DNA from: Litchfieldia alkalitelluris | Lineage (GTDB): Bacteria; Bacillota; Bacilli; Bacillales; Bacillaceae_L | Length of the DNA: 64,000 bases | NCBI RefSeq assembly: GCF_002019645.1 | Contig: NZ_KV917374.1 | Coordinates: 4,042,696-4,106,695, forward strand | Reading direction: 5' to 3' | Shown here: piece by piece, positions 19,304 to 27,324 of the stretch | Layout of the letters: every line of letters begins with the position of its first letter | Position numbering within the stretch: position 1 is the first letter of the stretch | Program-made: the position numbers and the translations under genes | The notes under the pieces: model-generated | Databases searched by the model: none | Told to the model about the DNA's origin: nothing | Seen by the model: only the letters and a program-made list of their open reading frames with translations

Positions 19304-19501
19304 ATGGGTAACGCTCTATTTCAAAAAGCTCGTGAAACGGTTGCTTTAGCTGAACAAGCACAAGCAGCCCAAATCGATCTTTGTCCAATAGAAGCAAAAC
19401 AAGTTGCCAGAAACGCTTTGTCTTCTGCGTTTGCAAACTCGACGGTGGCTGAGAAAGAACAGCTTCATGATCTTCAGGATCGATTAGATCAAGTTGAATA
19501 A
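19304..19501 (+). CDS. DUF3813-like small protein
   Basis: A 65-residue, mostly helical Ala/Glu/Gln-rich protein (MGNALFQKARETVALAEQ, later RNALSSAFANST). The segment NALSSAFANSTxAE is, as I recall, typical of the DUF3813 family found in Bacillus next to yitU; the B. subtilis counterpart by position may be yizC. Function unknown. GGAGGG at 19290-19295 serves as ribosome binding site, and a terminator follows the stop. Confidence 0.7.
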   Translation: MGNALFQKARETVALAEQAQAAQIDLCPIEAKQVARNALSSAFANSTVAEKEQLHDLQDRLDQVE

Positions 19502-19522
19502 CGATTAGGTTATATTACACAC

Positions 19523-19553
19523 TGGACTGTCGGTTTAACGGCAGTCCTTTTTA
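19523..19553 (+). terminator. Terminator after the DUF3813-like gene
   Basis: GGACTG / CAGTCC stem extended through TCG/CGG, followed by TTTTT. Confidence 0.78.
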
Positions 19554-19915
19554 TTGGGATTAGCATCTTTCTTCATCTCACGCCGGATTGTGAATTCTGG
19601 ATTCTGTACTTCGCTGCTGAATTTTAGATTTGTCCGGATTTTCTCCTTATCCCGCCCGATTCGGGCACTAACCCGCCACTTTTCTCACTGTTCTCGCCCA
19701 ATTATGTGTTCTGCATTCCTTTGTTTTCGCGCTCTGGCCCGATTTTCTTCACATCCCGCCGTATTCGGACGCTAACCCGCCGCTTTTCTCACTGTTCTCG
19801 CCCGATTTTGTGTACTGCACTCCTGTGTTTTCTCGCTCTGGCCCGATTTTCTTCACATCCCGCCGCATTCGGGCACTAACCCGCCGCTTTTCTCACTGTT
19901 CTCGCCCGATTTTTT
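19554..19915. repeat. 104-bp tandem repeat, about 2.5 clear copies plus a degenerate one
   Basis: Units start with CCCGCC at 19651, 19755 and 19859, exactly 104 bases apart, and contain ACTAACCCGCC, TTTTCTCACTGTTCTCGCCC and GCTCTGGCCCGATTTTCTTC. The third unit ends near 19912. 19577-19650 holds a degraded version (CTCACGCCGG, TGTCCGGATTTTCTCC). The DNA is pyrimidine-rich on the plus strand and clearly richer in GC than its neighbourhood. No credible gene reads through it. Confidence 0.85.
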
Positions 19916-19956
19916 TAGGGTGAACAACTAATTAAAATCACTCCACTTCACAAATA

Positions 19957-19981
19957 GAAAAAGGGCACCAATTAGGCACCC
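19957..19981 (-). terminator. Terminator of the BsuPI lipoprotein gene
   Basis: Minus-strand GGGTGCC / GGTGCCC stem (two G-U pairs) with 5-base loop, then TTTTT. Confidence 0.7.
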
Positions 19982-19989
19982 AATAAACT

Positions 19990-20880
19990 TTATTTTCCAC
20001 TAAATTGCTCAAGAACCGTATGATAACGATTTACGATTTCCCCATCTTTCGCGCTTCTTTCGTATAAAACAAGTGTTGCAGTCCCATTTGATGGTAGCTT
20101 ATCACTAGGGATTGAAATGTTGATCTCAAAAGGAGACCAGCTTGGAGCACCCTCATCAGCCTGAAATACGGTTTCTTTAACTAAGTAATCATGACCATCT
20201 TCAACCGAATAGAAAAAGCTCGCTTCAAAAACCCTTGCTTCACCTGTTACTGTATACTCTCCATCACTGCCCATAACATGGATATTACGAAAAGCTGTGT
20301 TTTCTTCGGGAACAGTTACTTTAGCATCAGCTCTTAATGTTTCTGCAACAGCTACATCCACACCATTCACTTGCGTTGCTACAATTTCAACAGTTGCCGT
20401 ATATTCTCCACTAGCAATACGCTCCCCCGTTTGATTGTAGTTCCACACTTCTGTCCATGATACTTCTTCTCCCGCTTTGATTTCAACATCCTGTAATGCC
20501 ATAATAAAAGATTTATCAATTGAATAGCGATATACTTCCAATCCAGCTTTGTTCTTGACATAAATCTCATATTTCTGGCCTGATGTAAATGTTAGAGTAA
20601 CATCTTGATCACTTGTATTTTTTAAAGTAATCGTAAAGGCTGCATCACCAGCAGTTGCAGAAGTCTCTAATTCGACCTCTACCAGTTCTAGCAATTCTTG
20701 AACGTCTCCTGACACAGTATCTTCATTTCTATCATCTGGTTTCTCGACGATTGGTGTTCCGTTGACTGGTGTTTCAGGATTTTCTGCATCCTCCCCTTGA
20801 CTCGCATTCGTATTCCCACTAGTTCCACAACCAGAAATGATTAATAGTGATACTATGCTTAATAAAAGATATCTTAACAT
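19990..20880 (-). CDS. Lipoprotein with BsuPI and Gmad2 domains
   Basis: Secreted lipoprotein: hydrophobic leader and lipobox LIISGC with C18 as the lipidated residue, then an acidic linker (about 20-65). Residues about 68-170 form a BsuPI domain (FTITLKNTSDQDVTLTF, SGQKYEIYV, EVSWTEVWNYNQTG), named after the B. subtilis intracellular proteinase inhibitor. Residues about 195-290 resemble Gmad2, an immunoglobulin-like module of spore-germination proteins. It lies where B. subtilis has ipi, between yitT and yitU, but unlike Ipi it is exported. AAAGGAGG precedes the ATG. Confidence 0.82.
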   Translation of the reverse strand: MLRYLLLSIVSLLIISGCGTSGNTNASQGEDAENPETPVNGTPIVEKPDDRNEDTVSGDVQELLELVEVELETSATAGDAAFTITLKNTSDQDVTLTFTSGQKYEIYVKNKAGLEVYRYSIDKSFIMALQDVEIKAGEEVSWTEVWNYNQTGERIASGEYTATVEIVATQVNGVDVAVAETLRADAKVTVPEENTAFRNIHVMGSDGEYTVTGEARVFEASFFYSVEDGHDYLVKETVFQADEGAPSWSPFEINISIPSDKLPSNGTATLVLYERSAKDGEIVNRYHTVLEQFSGK

Positions 20881-20928
20881 GTTTATTAACCTCCTTTTAC
20901 TTATATAGTCGTATAATTTAAGAAAAGG

Positions 20929-21774
20929 TTACTGCTCTTTTCGAAAGAATCCAAATATCCCTGCAGTTTCAATAATATTTGTAAACGCATGTGGGTCAAC
21001 TGCTTTTAACACTTGTTCTAAATCGAATAGTTCATAGCGTGTTATTACTATGATCATCAAGTCTTTACTATCATTTGTAAAGGCTCCTTTAGCTGGCACC
21101 ATTGTAATTCCTCTTACAAGTTTTTCATTTATTGCCTTTTTCAGTTCATCTGCTTTTTTAGTTACAATCATGGCAGTAAGTTTTTCATGGCGTGTATGAA
21201 TTGCATCTATGATTCTCGTCGATACATAAAGAGTAACGAGTGTATATAATGCTTTTTCCCATCCGTAAAGAAGCCCTGCTGTCAAAATAATAACTGAATT
21301 TAATATAAAAAAGTAAGTTCCCACGGGCTTATCTTTCATTCGAGATAAAAGCATAGCAACAATATCTAATCCTCCTGTTGAAGCACCCCACTTTAGGGTA
21401 AACCCGACACCTACAGCTATGATTACCCCTCCAAATACGGCATTTAAGATAATATCATCCGATAGTTTGTAGATTGGTAAAATTGAAAGAAAAAATGTTG
21501 TTGCAGCAACTGATAAGAAGCTGTAAAGCGTAAATGACTTCCCGATTTTTTTCCACCCTATAATCGCAACAGGAATATTCAGAAGAAGTAAAACAATCCC
21601 TGTTGAAATATAAAATGGTGTATATTCTTCAAGTGTTCTTGATATTAATTGAGATATACCCGTAAAACCACTAGCATACACATCTGCTGGAATTAAGAAT
21701 AGATTAAGTGCAATGGCATTTAAAAATGCACCGAATATCACAACGATGCTTTTTTTCAATTGTAATAGTACCAA
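20929..21774 (-). CDS. yitT: YitT family membrane protein with DUF2179 domain
   Basis: Five or six hydrophobic segments occupy the N-terminal two thirds (AFLNAIALNLFLIPADVYASGFTG, GGLDIVAMLLSR), followed by a cytosolic DUF2179 domain with RGITMVPAKGAFTNDSK and a VDPHAFTNI ending. Function unknown in the family. The frame opens with GTG at 21789, but that codon overlaps AGGAG; with seven bases between AGGAG and the TTG at 21774, the latter is the better start (281 aa). Divergent from the DegV gene, as in B. subtilis yitS-yitT. Confidence 0.85.
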   Translation of the reverse strand: MVLLQLKKSIVVIFGAFLNAIALNLFLIPADVYASGFTGISQLISRTLEEYTPFYISTGIVLLLLNIPVAIIGWKKIGKSFTLYSFLSVAATTFFLSILPIYKLSDDIILNAVFGGVIIAVGVGFTLKWGASTGGLDIVAMLLSRMKDKPVGTYFFILNSVIILTAGLLYGWEKALYTLVTLYVSTRIIDAIHTRHEKLTAMIVTKKADELKKAINEKLVRGITMVPAKGAFTNDSKDLMIIVITRYELFDLEQVLKAVDPHAFTNIIETAGIFGFFRKEQ

Positions 21775-21949
21775 GCTATCACTCCTCACCTAGTGTTAAT
21801 GATAGTTTGCTCATAATATTCATCTTTTACCCTTTATTTGCTAATACTAGAAGACAATGATTGTTTTTTCATACAAGACTCGCTACACTAAAATCAAGGA
21901 CTTATATTATTTATAATTTATTGTTCGAATATAAAAAAGAGGTGAAGTA

Positions 21950-22810
21950 ATGAGTATTAAAATACTTGCAGATAGTGCTAGTGATTTGCCGTTGGATTTT
22001 TTCAAAGAATCAGGTGTTACACTATTTCCTCTTGGCGTCCATTTAGATGGCGATGATTACTTGGATTTGGCAACGTTAAATCCATCCGAGGTTTTTAAAA
22101 GAATGAGAAATGGGTCTGCTCCTAAAACATCTCAAGTTTCTCCACATTTATTTAAAGAGGAGTTTACGAAGCTTGCAAAGGAAAAGCAAAGTGCTATCTA
22201 TATTGCTTTTTCATCGGAACTTTCTGGAACATATCAAACTTCTGTGATGATTAAAGCCGAAGTGCAAGAAGAATTCCCGGACTTCGATCTCACGATAATA
22301 GATACAAAATGTGCTTCTCTTGGATTAGGATTAGTTGTTAAAAAAGCTGTGGAATTAGCAGCAGCTGGTGCAACGAAAGAGGAAATTATTGCTGAGGTAA
22401 GGACTCAAGTAAAACATATGGAACACATCTTTACAGTAGACGACTTAGATTATTTGGCTCGTGGTGGAAGAGTAACCAAAACAGCAGCATTCGTGGGTGG
22501 ATTATTGAATATCAAACCTATTCTTAATGTTGAAGATGGAAAGCTGATACCTTTAGAAAAAATTCGCGGGAAGAAGAAAGTTGCCAAACGGATTTTAGAA
22601 ATAATGGAGGAAAGAGGTACAAATCTTTCTGAACAAACAATCGGCATAAGTCATGGTGATGATCTTGAAGCTGCGGAAGAATATAAGCAATTATTTGAGG
22701 AAAAGTTCGGATGTAAATCAGTATATATAAATATGATTGGTGCATCTATTGGCTCACACGCAGGTCCAGGAACAATTGCCATCTTTTTCTTGAACACAAA
22801 CCGCTCTTAA
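21950..22810 (+). CDS. yitS: DegV family fatty-acid-binding protein (YitS-like)
   Basis: DegV fold: KILADSASDLPLDFF at the N-terminus, TSQVSPHLF near 63, SSELSGTYQTS near 88 and DDLDYLARGGRV near 164. DegV/FakB proteins bind a fatty acid for phosphorylation by the FakA kinase. It has 286 aa; GAGGTGAAGTA precedes the ATG. A second DegV protein is encoded at 63043; the position beside yitT identifies this one as the yitS orthologue. The lipid preference cannot be read from the sequence. Confidence 0.87.
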   Translation: MSIKILADSASDLPLDFFKESGVTLFPLGVHLDGDDYLDLATLNPSEVFKRMRNGSAPKTSQVSPHLFKEEFTKLAKEKQSAIYIAFSSELSGTYQTSVMIKAEVQEEFPDFDLTIIDTKCASLGLGLVVKKAVELAAAGATKEEIIAEVRTQVKHMEHIFTVDDLDYLARGGRVTKTAAFVGGLLNIKPILNVEDGKLIPLEKIRGKKKVAKRILEIMEERGTNLSEQTIGISHGDDLEAAEEYKQLFEEKFGCKSVYINMIGASIGSHAGPGTIAIFFLNTNRS

Positions 22811-22877
22811 CCTCATACTTTGCACTCGACTGGAAATGATATTAATTTAAATGATTTGTATCAAAGGAGTGTATGAG

Positions 22878-23009
22878 ATGTCTAGAACGAGTGATAATGA
22901 TAAAAAAGCCAAAGATAATAACGCAAAAAATCACGAGAAAAATATGCTTGCTGAAAAAAATCGTGAAATGGGAAAACATCAATACTCGAAGAAAACTGAT
23001 CATTTGTAA
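22878..23009 (+). CDS. DUF3941-like 43-residue protein
   Basis: MSRTSDNDKKAKDNNAKN at the start and KHQYSKKTDHL at the end. Very hydrophilic and Lys/Asn-rich; as I recall, near-identical proteins are annotated DUF3941 in Bacillus. AAAGGAG lies upstream; an earlier ATG at 22873 is out of frame and too close to it. Ends ten bases before the left end of the IS1182-type element. Function unknown. Confidence 0.72.
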   Translation: MSRTSDNDKKAKDNNAKNHEKNMLAEKNREMGKHQYSKKTDHL

Positions 23010-23018
23010 TAAGTAGTT

Positions 23019-24852
23019 AAAAAGAGGCTGGGACAAAACCCATCTCTGAAATGAAAAAGCCGATGAAATTTTACGAGAGTAAAATTTCATCGGCTTTGAT
23101 TATTTTGGAGTAAAAAATAAGGACCACTTCTGATAAAATAAAGTTACCACACCAAATTCTATCTGAAAGAAGGATCCTTATGTTTAAAAATTATAACATG
23201 AATCAAATGGTTTTGCCTTTAGATTTAGAAATGAAATTACAAGATAATGATATTGCCTTTCCTATCCACCATTTAGTCGAAAGTATACCGCAAAAAGCCT
23301 TCGATTCATTTACTCGTCATACCGGTTGTCCACCTTATCACCCACGTATGATGCTGAAAATTATTTTATGTGGTTATACGCAATCAACTTTCTCTGGTCG
23401 AAAAATAGCAGGACTTTTGGGCGATAGTATCCGTATGATGTGGCTTGCACAAGGTTATACGCCATGTTATCGCACAATAAACCGTTTCCGTGTCAATTCC
23501 GAAATGAAGGAATTAATACGTCAGTGTTTCGTGCAGTTTCGATGCCAATTAGTACAGGAGAAACTCATTGATCAAGAAGCGATTTTTATTGATGGCACCA
23601 AAATCGAAGCCAATGCCAATAAATTCACGTTTGTATGGAAAAAGGCCATTGAAAAGTTTCATTCAAGTCTCGTAGAAAAGTCGAATCAGTTTTATAATGA
23701 ACTGCTTGAAAATGAGATCATTCCTGAAATACAAAAAGAAAATGACGAGCAGCTGTCCATTGAGGAGTTAACTCAAATCGCTGAAAAATTAGATGAAGTT
23801 GTTGATGGATATACACAAAAGATTGAAACATCTGACGATGTAATGGAGCGTAAACAGCTAAGAAGTGAACGAAAGTCACCAAAACAAATGGTAAAACAAA
23901 TATACGATTGGATCACGCGTAAACAGAAGTATGAAAAGGATTTTGATATACTGGGCACACGCAATAGCTACTCGAAAACAGACCGCGAAGCAACCTTCAT
24001 GCGAATGAAGGATGACTATATGCAAAATGGACAACTAAAGGCTGGCTACACTGTTCAAATTGCAACAGAAGGACAATTCACACTGGCTTACGATGTATTT
24101 CCAAACCCAACGGATACCAAAACACTAATCCCATTCCTTGATCGAATTGAAAAGGAGTTCTTTTCGTTACCTAAATATATTGTTGCAGATGCCGGTTATG
24201 GAAGCGAACAAAATTACGATGATATTCTGACAAAACGCAAACGCATACCACTCATAACGTATAATCACTACTTAAACGAACAAAAGAAAAAACACCAAAA
24301 AGACCCGTTCAAAACAAGTAACTGGGCATACGATGAAGAAAGTGATTCGTTTACTTGTCCGAATGAACAAAAGGTAACGTTCCGGTACCATTCAAAACGT
24401 ACGGATAAAACAGGATTCCAACGCCAATTCAAAATGTATGAATGCGAAGACTGTACAGGCTGTCCGGTAAGATCGTTATGTACGAAAGCGGAAGAAGGTA
24501 CAAATCGTAAGCTCATGATCAATGAGCAATGGGAACAACAAAAAGAATATGTGAAAACGAAGCTTTCAGAAGAAGAAACGGCAACGATTTACCGTCAACG
24601 AAAAACAGACGTGGAGCCAGTTTTTGGATTCTTGAAGGCTAATTTAGGTTTCACACGATTTTCGGTTCGTGGGAAATCAAAAGTCGATAACGAAACAGGT
24701 CTTGCTTTAATGGCAGTGAATATACGAAAATATGTAGCAAGAGCGTAAGCTCTTGCATAATAAACGTCTAAAATAAAGTGAAAAAAGTTAAATCGACGAC
24801 GCGATTTCACTTTTTTTCACTTTATAGAGACTATTTGTCCCAGTCTCTTTTT
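23019..24852 (+). mobile_element. IS1182-type insertion sequence, 1834 bp, apparently intact
   Basis: Ends are 20-base inverted repeats: AAAAAGAGGCTGGGACAAAA at 23019-23038 and, on the other strand, AAAAAGAGACTGGGACAAAT at 24852-24833 (two mismatches). One uninterrupted transposase gene fills the centre. The left end carries an 18-bp perfect hairpin (about 23056-23095) that could stop transcription entering from outside. A GCAAGAGC / GCTCTTGC hairpin spans the transposase stop, and a long AT-rich hairpin lies inside the right end. No direct target repeat was seen. Confidence 0.88.
23180..24748 (+). CDS. IS1182 family DDE transposase
   Basis: 522-residue transposase with an N-terminal DUF772-type domain (CPPYHPRMMLKIILCGY) and a DDE catalytic core: first Asp in IFIDGTKIEANANKF (near 138), second in IVADAGYGSEQN (near 337), Glu in EPVFGFLKANLGFTRF (near 481). 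A Cys cluster (CEDCTGCPVRSLC) precedes the Glu, as in IS1182 and IS4-like enzymes. All three acidic residues and the full length are present, so the element may be active. ATG behind GAAAGAAGGATCC. Confidence 0.92.
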   Translation: MFKNYNMNQMVLPLDLEMKLQDNDIAFPIHHLVESIPQKAFDSFTRHTGCPPYHPRMMLKIILCGYTQSTFSGRKIAGLLGDSIRMMWLAQGYTPCYRTINRFRVNSEMKELIRQCFVQFRCQLVQEKLIDQEAIFIDGTKIEANANKFTFVWKKAIEKFHSSLVEKSNQFYNELLENEIIPEIQKENDEQLSIEELTQIAEKLDEVVDGYTQKIETSDDVMERKQLRSERKSPKQMVKQIYDWITRKQKYEKDFDILGTRNSYSKTDREATFMRMKDDYMQNGQLKAGYTVQIATEGQFTLAYDVFPNPTDTKTLIPFLDRIEKEFFSLPKYIVADAGYGSEQNYDDILTKRKRIPLITYNHYLNEQKKKHQKDPFKTSNWAYDEESDSFTCPNEQKVTFRYHSKRTDKTGFQRQFKMYECEDCTGCPVRSLCTKAEEGTNRKLMINEQWEQQKEYVKTKLSEEETATIYRQRKTDVEPVFGFLKANLGFTRFSVRGKSKVDNETGLALMAVNIRKYVARA

Positions 24853-24978
24853 GCTTTAGTATCAATTTAGAAGCCCTCGAATATGATACTCTTTACTTTT
24901 TTCACATTTGAAAGGACAATAATCACCTATACACTAGGAAAAGTTGAATTCACAGAACAAACCGCCGCTTTGTCCGTG

Positions 24979-25842
24979 TTACTCTTCCTTTTTAAAATAA
25001 GTCCATCCCTCTTCTTGATACACCTTTCCTTCCTTCATTAACCGACCAAGAGCTCGTTTAAAGGCTCCTTTACTCATTTTAAATCTTTCAGCAATATCCT
25101 CTGCATCACTTTTATCCCCAAATGGCATAGCTCCGCCGCGTGCTTCCATATAAGAGTATATCTCACTAGCATCGTCATCAAGTAGTTCATGAGTTCGGCC
25201 TAGTAAAGAGAGGTTGACTGAACCATCTTCTTTTACGTCAATGACTCTACCCTCCACCAACTCCCCTAAACGTGGCTCTCTTCTTCTTTCAGATTCATGT
25301 ATAAAACCAATAAAGCCCTCTTCAGTTACAACGAATGACCCCACAAGTAATAAACGATACACATGACCCTTAATATTTCGATTAAAGTCCTTTTTAGTAG
25401 CAGGTTTCGCAATGTCTCTAATCACATCTTCTGTTGCTAACTTACCAAAAAGGCGACCTCGTTTATCTAGCTTTAACGAACAATAAAGCTTGTCCCCTTT
25501 CGCTGGCCATATATGCTCAACACCTGGCAAATCATCCTTTGACACCAAAATATCCTTACTAATTCCGATATCAACAAAAACACCAAGGCTAGGTTTCACC
25601 TCTACTACTTCTACCCAATCATAGGCTCCCTGTTGAACAGTAGGAATTTTCATTGTGGCAGCGAGTCTGCCCTGATGGTCTTGATACAAGAATACTGTAT
25701 TCCTGTCATCCTCATTAAACTCATCATTGATTTCTTTACTATGTAATAACACATCTTCTTCACCGTTTGTTAAAAAGTAGCCAAACGGTGCATCCCGATC
25801 CACCATTAAGCTAACTACTGTTCCTGCTTGTAATTCTTCCAT
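24979..25842 (-). CDS. cvfB: CvfB family S1-domain RNA-binding protein
   Basis: A 287-residue protein (YitL of B. subtilis, CvfB of Staphylococcus) built of S1-like OB folds, about 1-70, 70-140 (YDWVEVVEVKPSLGVFVDIGISKDILV) and 145-220 (LVEGRVIDVKEDGSVNLSL), ending in a winged-helix domain (AEDIAERFKMSKGAFKRALGRLMKEG). It binds RNA and influences gene expression after transcription; targets are unknown here. Order cvfB-yajQ corresponds to yitL-yitK. Confidence 0.9.
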   Translation of the reverse strand: MEELQAGTVVSLMVDRDAPFGYFLTNGEEDVLLHSKEINDEFNEDDRNTVFLYQDHQGRLAATMKIPTVQQGAYDWVEVVEVKPSLGVFVDIGISKDILVSKDDLPGVEHIWPAKGDKLYCSLKLDKRGRLFGKLATEDVIRDIAKPATKKDFNRNIKGHVYRLLLVGSFVVTEEGFIGFIHESERRREPRLGELVEGRVIDVKEDGSVNLSLLGRTHELLDDDASEIYSYMEARGGAMPFGDKSDAEDIAERFKMSKGAFKRALGRLMKEGKVYQEEGWTYFKKEE

Positions 25843-26248
25843 ATAATTATAATCCTTCTTTCTTAATTTACTTGGCTATTTACACATTTTCATTCTTCAA
25901 GGTGCAAATTCTCATTCGAATGAGCTCCTGTGGGGTCTCACGAGACCACTGGTTCCCGCAGGAGTCAGTGGCTCTCCGCTCATTCCACACGGTTTGACTA
26001 ATGAATCTTGTTAAACATTAGTATTATTCTTATTAAAATCGTTACCTAAATAACAAGCTATTATAACATGATATTGGAATAAGTTGTTCTTCCTGCATTA
26101 TTTTACTATAATCAGACATAAGAAACGGCATTTTTTGAAAGATTTTTGTTCAACTGAACGTCTTGGAGTTAAAAATGACGTATCGATTGATCATTAAGAA
26201 TGACTTTACAAAAAAATAGCCCAAGAAAACTATTCCGGAGGTCTTACC
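25843..26248. other. Intergenic stretch with a GC-rich structured element
   Basis: Contains the structured element at 25919-25984 between the start of cvfB and yajQ. The rest is AT-rich and without a recognisable gene. Promoters for both divergent genes must lie here but none stands out. Confidence 0.6.
25919..25984. repeat. GC-rich nested inverted-repeat element
   Basis: Outer arms AATGAGC (25919-25925) and GCTCATT (25978-25984); next CTCCTGTGGG (25925-25934) with CCCGCAGGAG (25955-25964); innermost GGTCTC-AC-GAGACC (25934-25947). CCACTG (25946-25951) can also pair with CAGTGG (25966-25971). I recall sequences like this recurring between genes in Bacillaceae genomes; a single copy is seen here. 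Confidence 0.6.
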
Positions 26249-26740
26249 ATGTCTAAAGAAAGCTCATTTGATGTTGTCTCAAAAGTAGATTTACCAGAAG
26301 TCGCAAATGCCATTAATATTGCATTGAAGGAAATTAAAACTCGATATGATTTTAAAGGAAGTAAAAGTGATATTTCTTTAGAAAAAGAAGAGCTTGTACT
26401 TGTTTCCGATGATGACTATAAGCTTGAACAACTAAAAGATGTTCTTGTGACTAAATTAATTAAACGCGGTGTTGCCACAAAGAACATTCAATATGGAAAA
26501 GTGGAAAATGCTTCCGGTGGAACTGTTCGCCAAAAAGCTAGTCTCGTTCAAGGTATTGATAAGGATAATGCAAAAAAGATTAATACAATCATTAAAAACA
26601 GTGGACTGAAAGTAAAAAGTCAAATTCAGGATGACCAAATCCGTGTAACTGGCAAAAATAGAGATGATCTACAACAAATTATTTCTGCAATCCGCGAAGC
26701 TGATTTACCAATTGACGTACAATTTTTAAACTACCGTTAA
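26249..26740 (+). CDS. yajQ: YajQ family nucleotide-binding protein
   Basis: A 163-residue protein starting [18 protein letters not shown], with [12 protein letters not shown] and [17 protein letters not shown], diagnostic of the YajQ/UPF0234 family (B. subtilis YitK). Two ferredoxin-like folds; members bind nucleotides or tRNA, and a Xanthomonas homologue binds cyclic di-GMP. That is of interest given the c-di-GMP riboswitch at 57450, but ligand binding cannot be inferred from the sequence. ATG behind GGAGGTCTTACC. Confidence 0.9.
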   Translation: MSKESSFDVVSKVDLPEVANAINIALKEIKTRYDFKGSKSDISLEKEELVLVSDDDYKLEQLKDVLVTKLIKRGVATKNIQYGKVENASGGTVRQKASLVQGIDKDNAKKINTIIKNSGLKVKSQIQDDQIRVTGKNRDDLQQIISAIREADLPIDVQFLNYR

Positions 26741-26745
26741 TAACT

Positions 26746-26772
26746 AAGGGCTAGAACTATTGTCTAGCCCTT
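26746..26772 (+). terminator. Stem-loop after yajQ
   Basis: AAGGGCTAG / CTAGCCCTT, 9-bp perfect stem. It is followed by mixed sequence rather than a T run, so it may protect the 3' end rather than terminate. Confidence 0.5.
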
Positions 26773-26928
26773 ACTCTAAAAAAAACAATATTTCCTCTAA
26801 TAAAACCATCAAAAAGTGATAAACTCCAAAAAATGTTATTGATTTATGTTCAACAATTCGATAAATTTATAATAATAACTTTTCTAAGGTAAAGCATTTA
26901 AGTAAACGTAAATCAATTTAATAACCTA

Positions 26929-27285
26929 TCTTATCAAGAGAAACCGAGGGACTGGCCCAATGAAGTTTCAGCAACCAGTCAATCGAGGGAAAGTCATTCC
27001 ACTAGCCCAGAAGATGTTGATTTTAGATAAGAAGATGGAATGAATGAGCTTTGCTCATTCAAAATCAACATCTTCAGTCAATCACGCTACCCAATGACCT
27101 TAACGAGATCCAAGTTGTGAATAATTAATGGAGTACCATTAATTATTCACAACCATTCACGGCATCCGTTCTCCCCCTCCATTGACCAGGTGCTAAATCC
27201 AGCGAATTGATAACAACTCAATTCGGCAGATAAGAAGAAGCGACCTCAAACTCATTAGACCTTCTTCTTACAAGAAGGTTTTTTC
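26929..27285 (+). ncRNA. SAM-I (S-box) riboswitch with greatly extended P3
   Basis: CTTATCAAGAG (26930-26940), GAGGGACTGGCCC, GCAACC (26971-26976), GGTGCTAAATCCAGC (27189-27203) and GATAAG (27229-27234) match the SAM-I core, closely resembling the leader of B. subtilis yitJ. The terminator is ACCTTCTT / AAGAAGGT (27259-27279) plus TTTTTT; GATAAGAAGAAG from P1 can pair with CTTCTTCTTA as antiterminator. High S-adenosylmethionine should stop transcription of yitJ-metH. P3 (GTCAAT 26978-26983 with ATTGAC 27181-27186) is about 210 nt instead of roughly 25. Confidence 0.93.
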
Positions 27286-27324
27286 ATGTTAAAAATTCTT
27301 ACAATGACTTAAGGGGGAAATAAG

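Noticed and set aside
19554-19775. 73-residue plus-strand open frame after the DUF3813-like gene
   Set aside because: It is created by the 104-bp tandem repeat and by the absence of stop codons in C/T-rich DNA; Arg/Ser/Phe-rich composition unlike a real protein.
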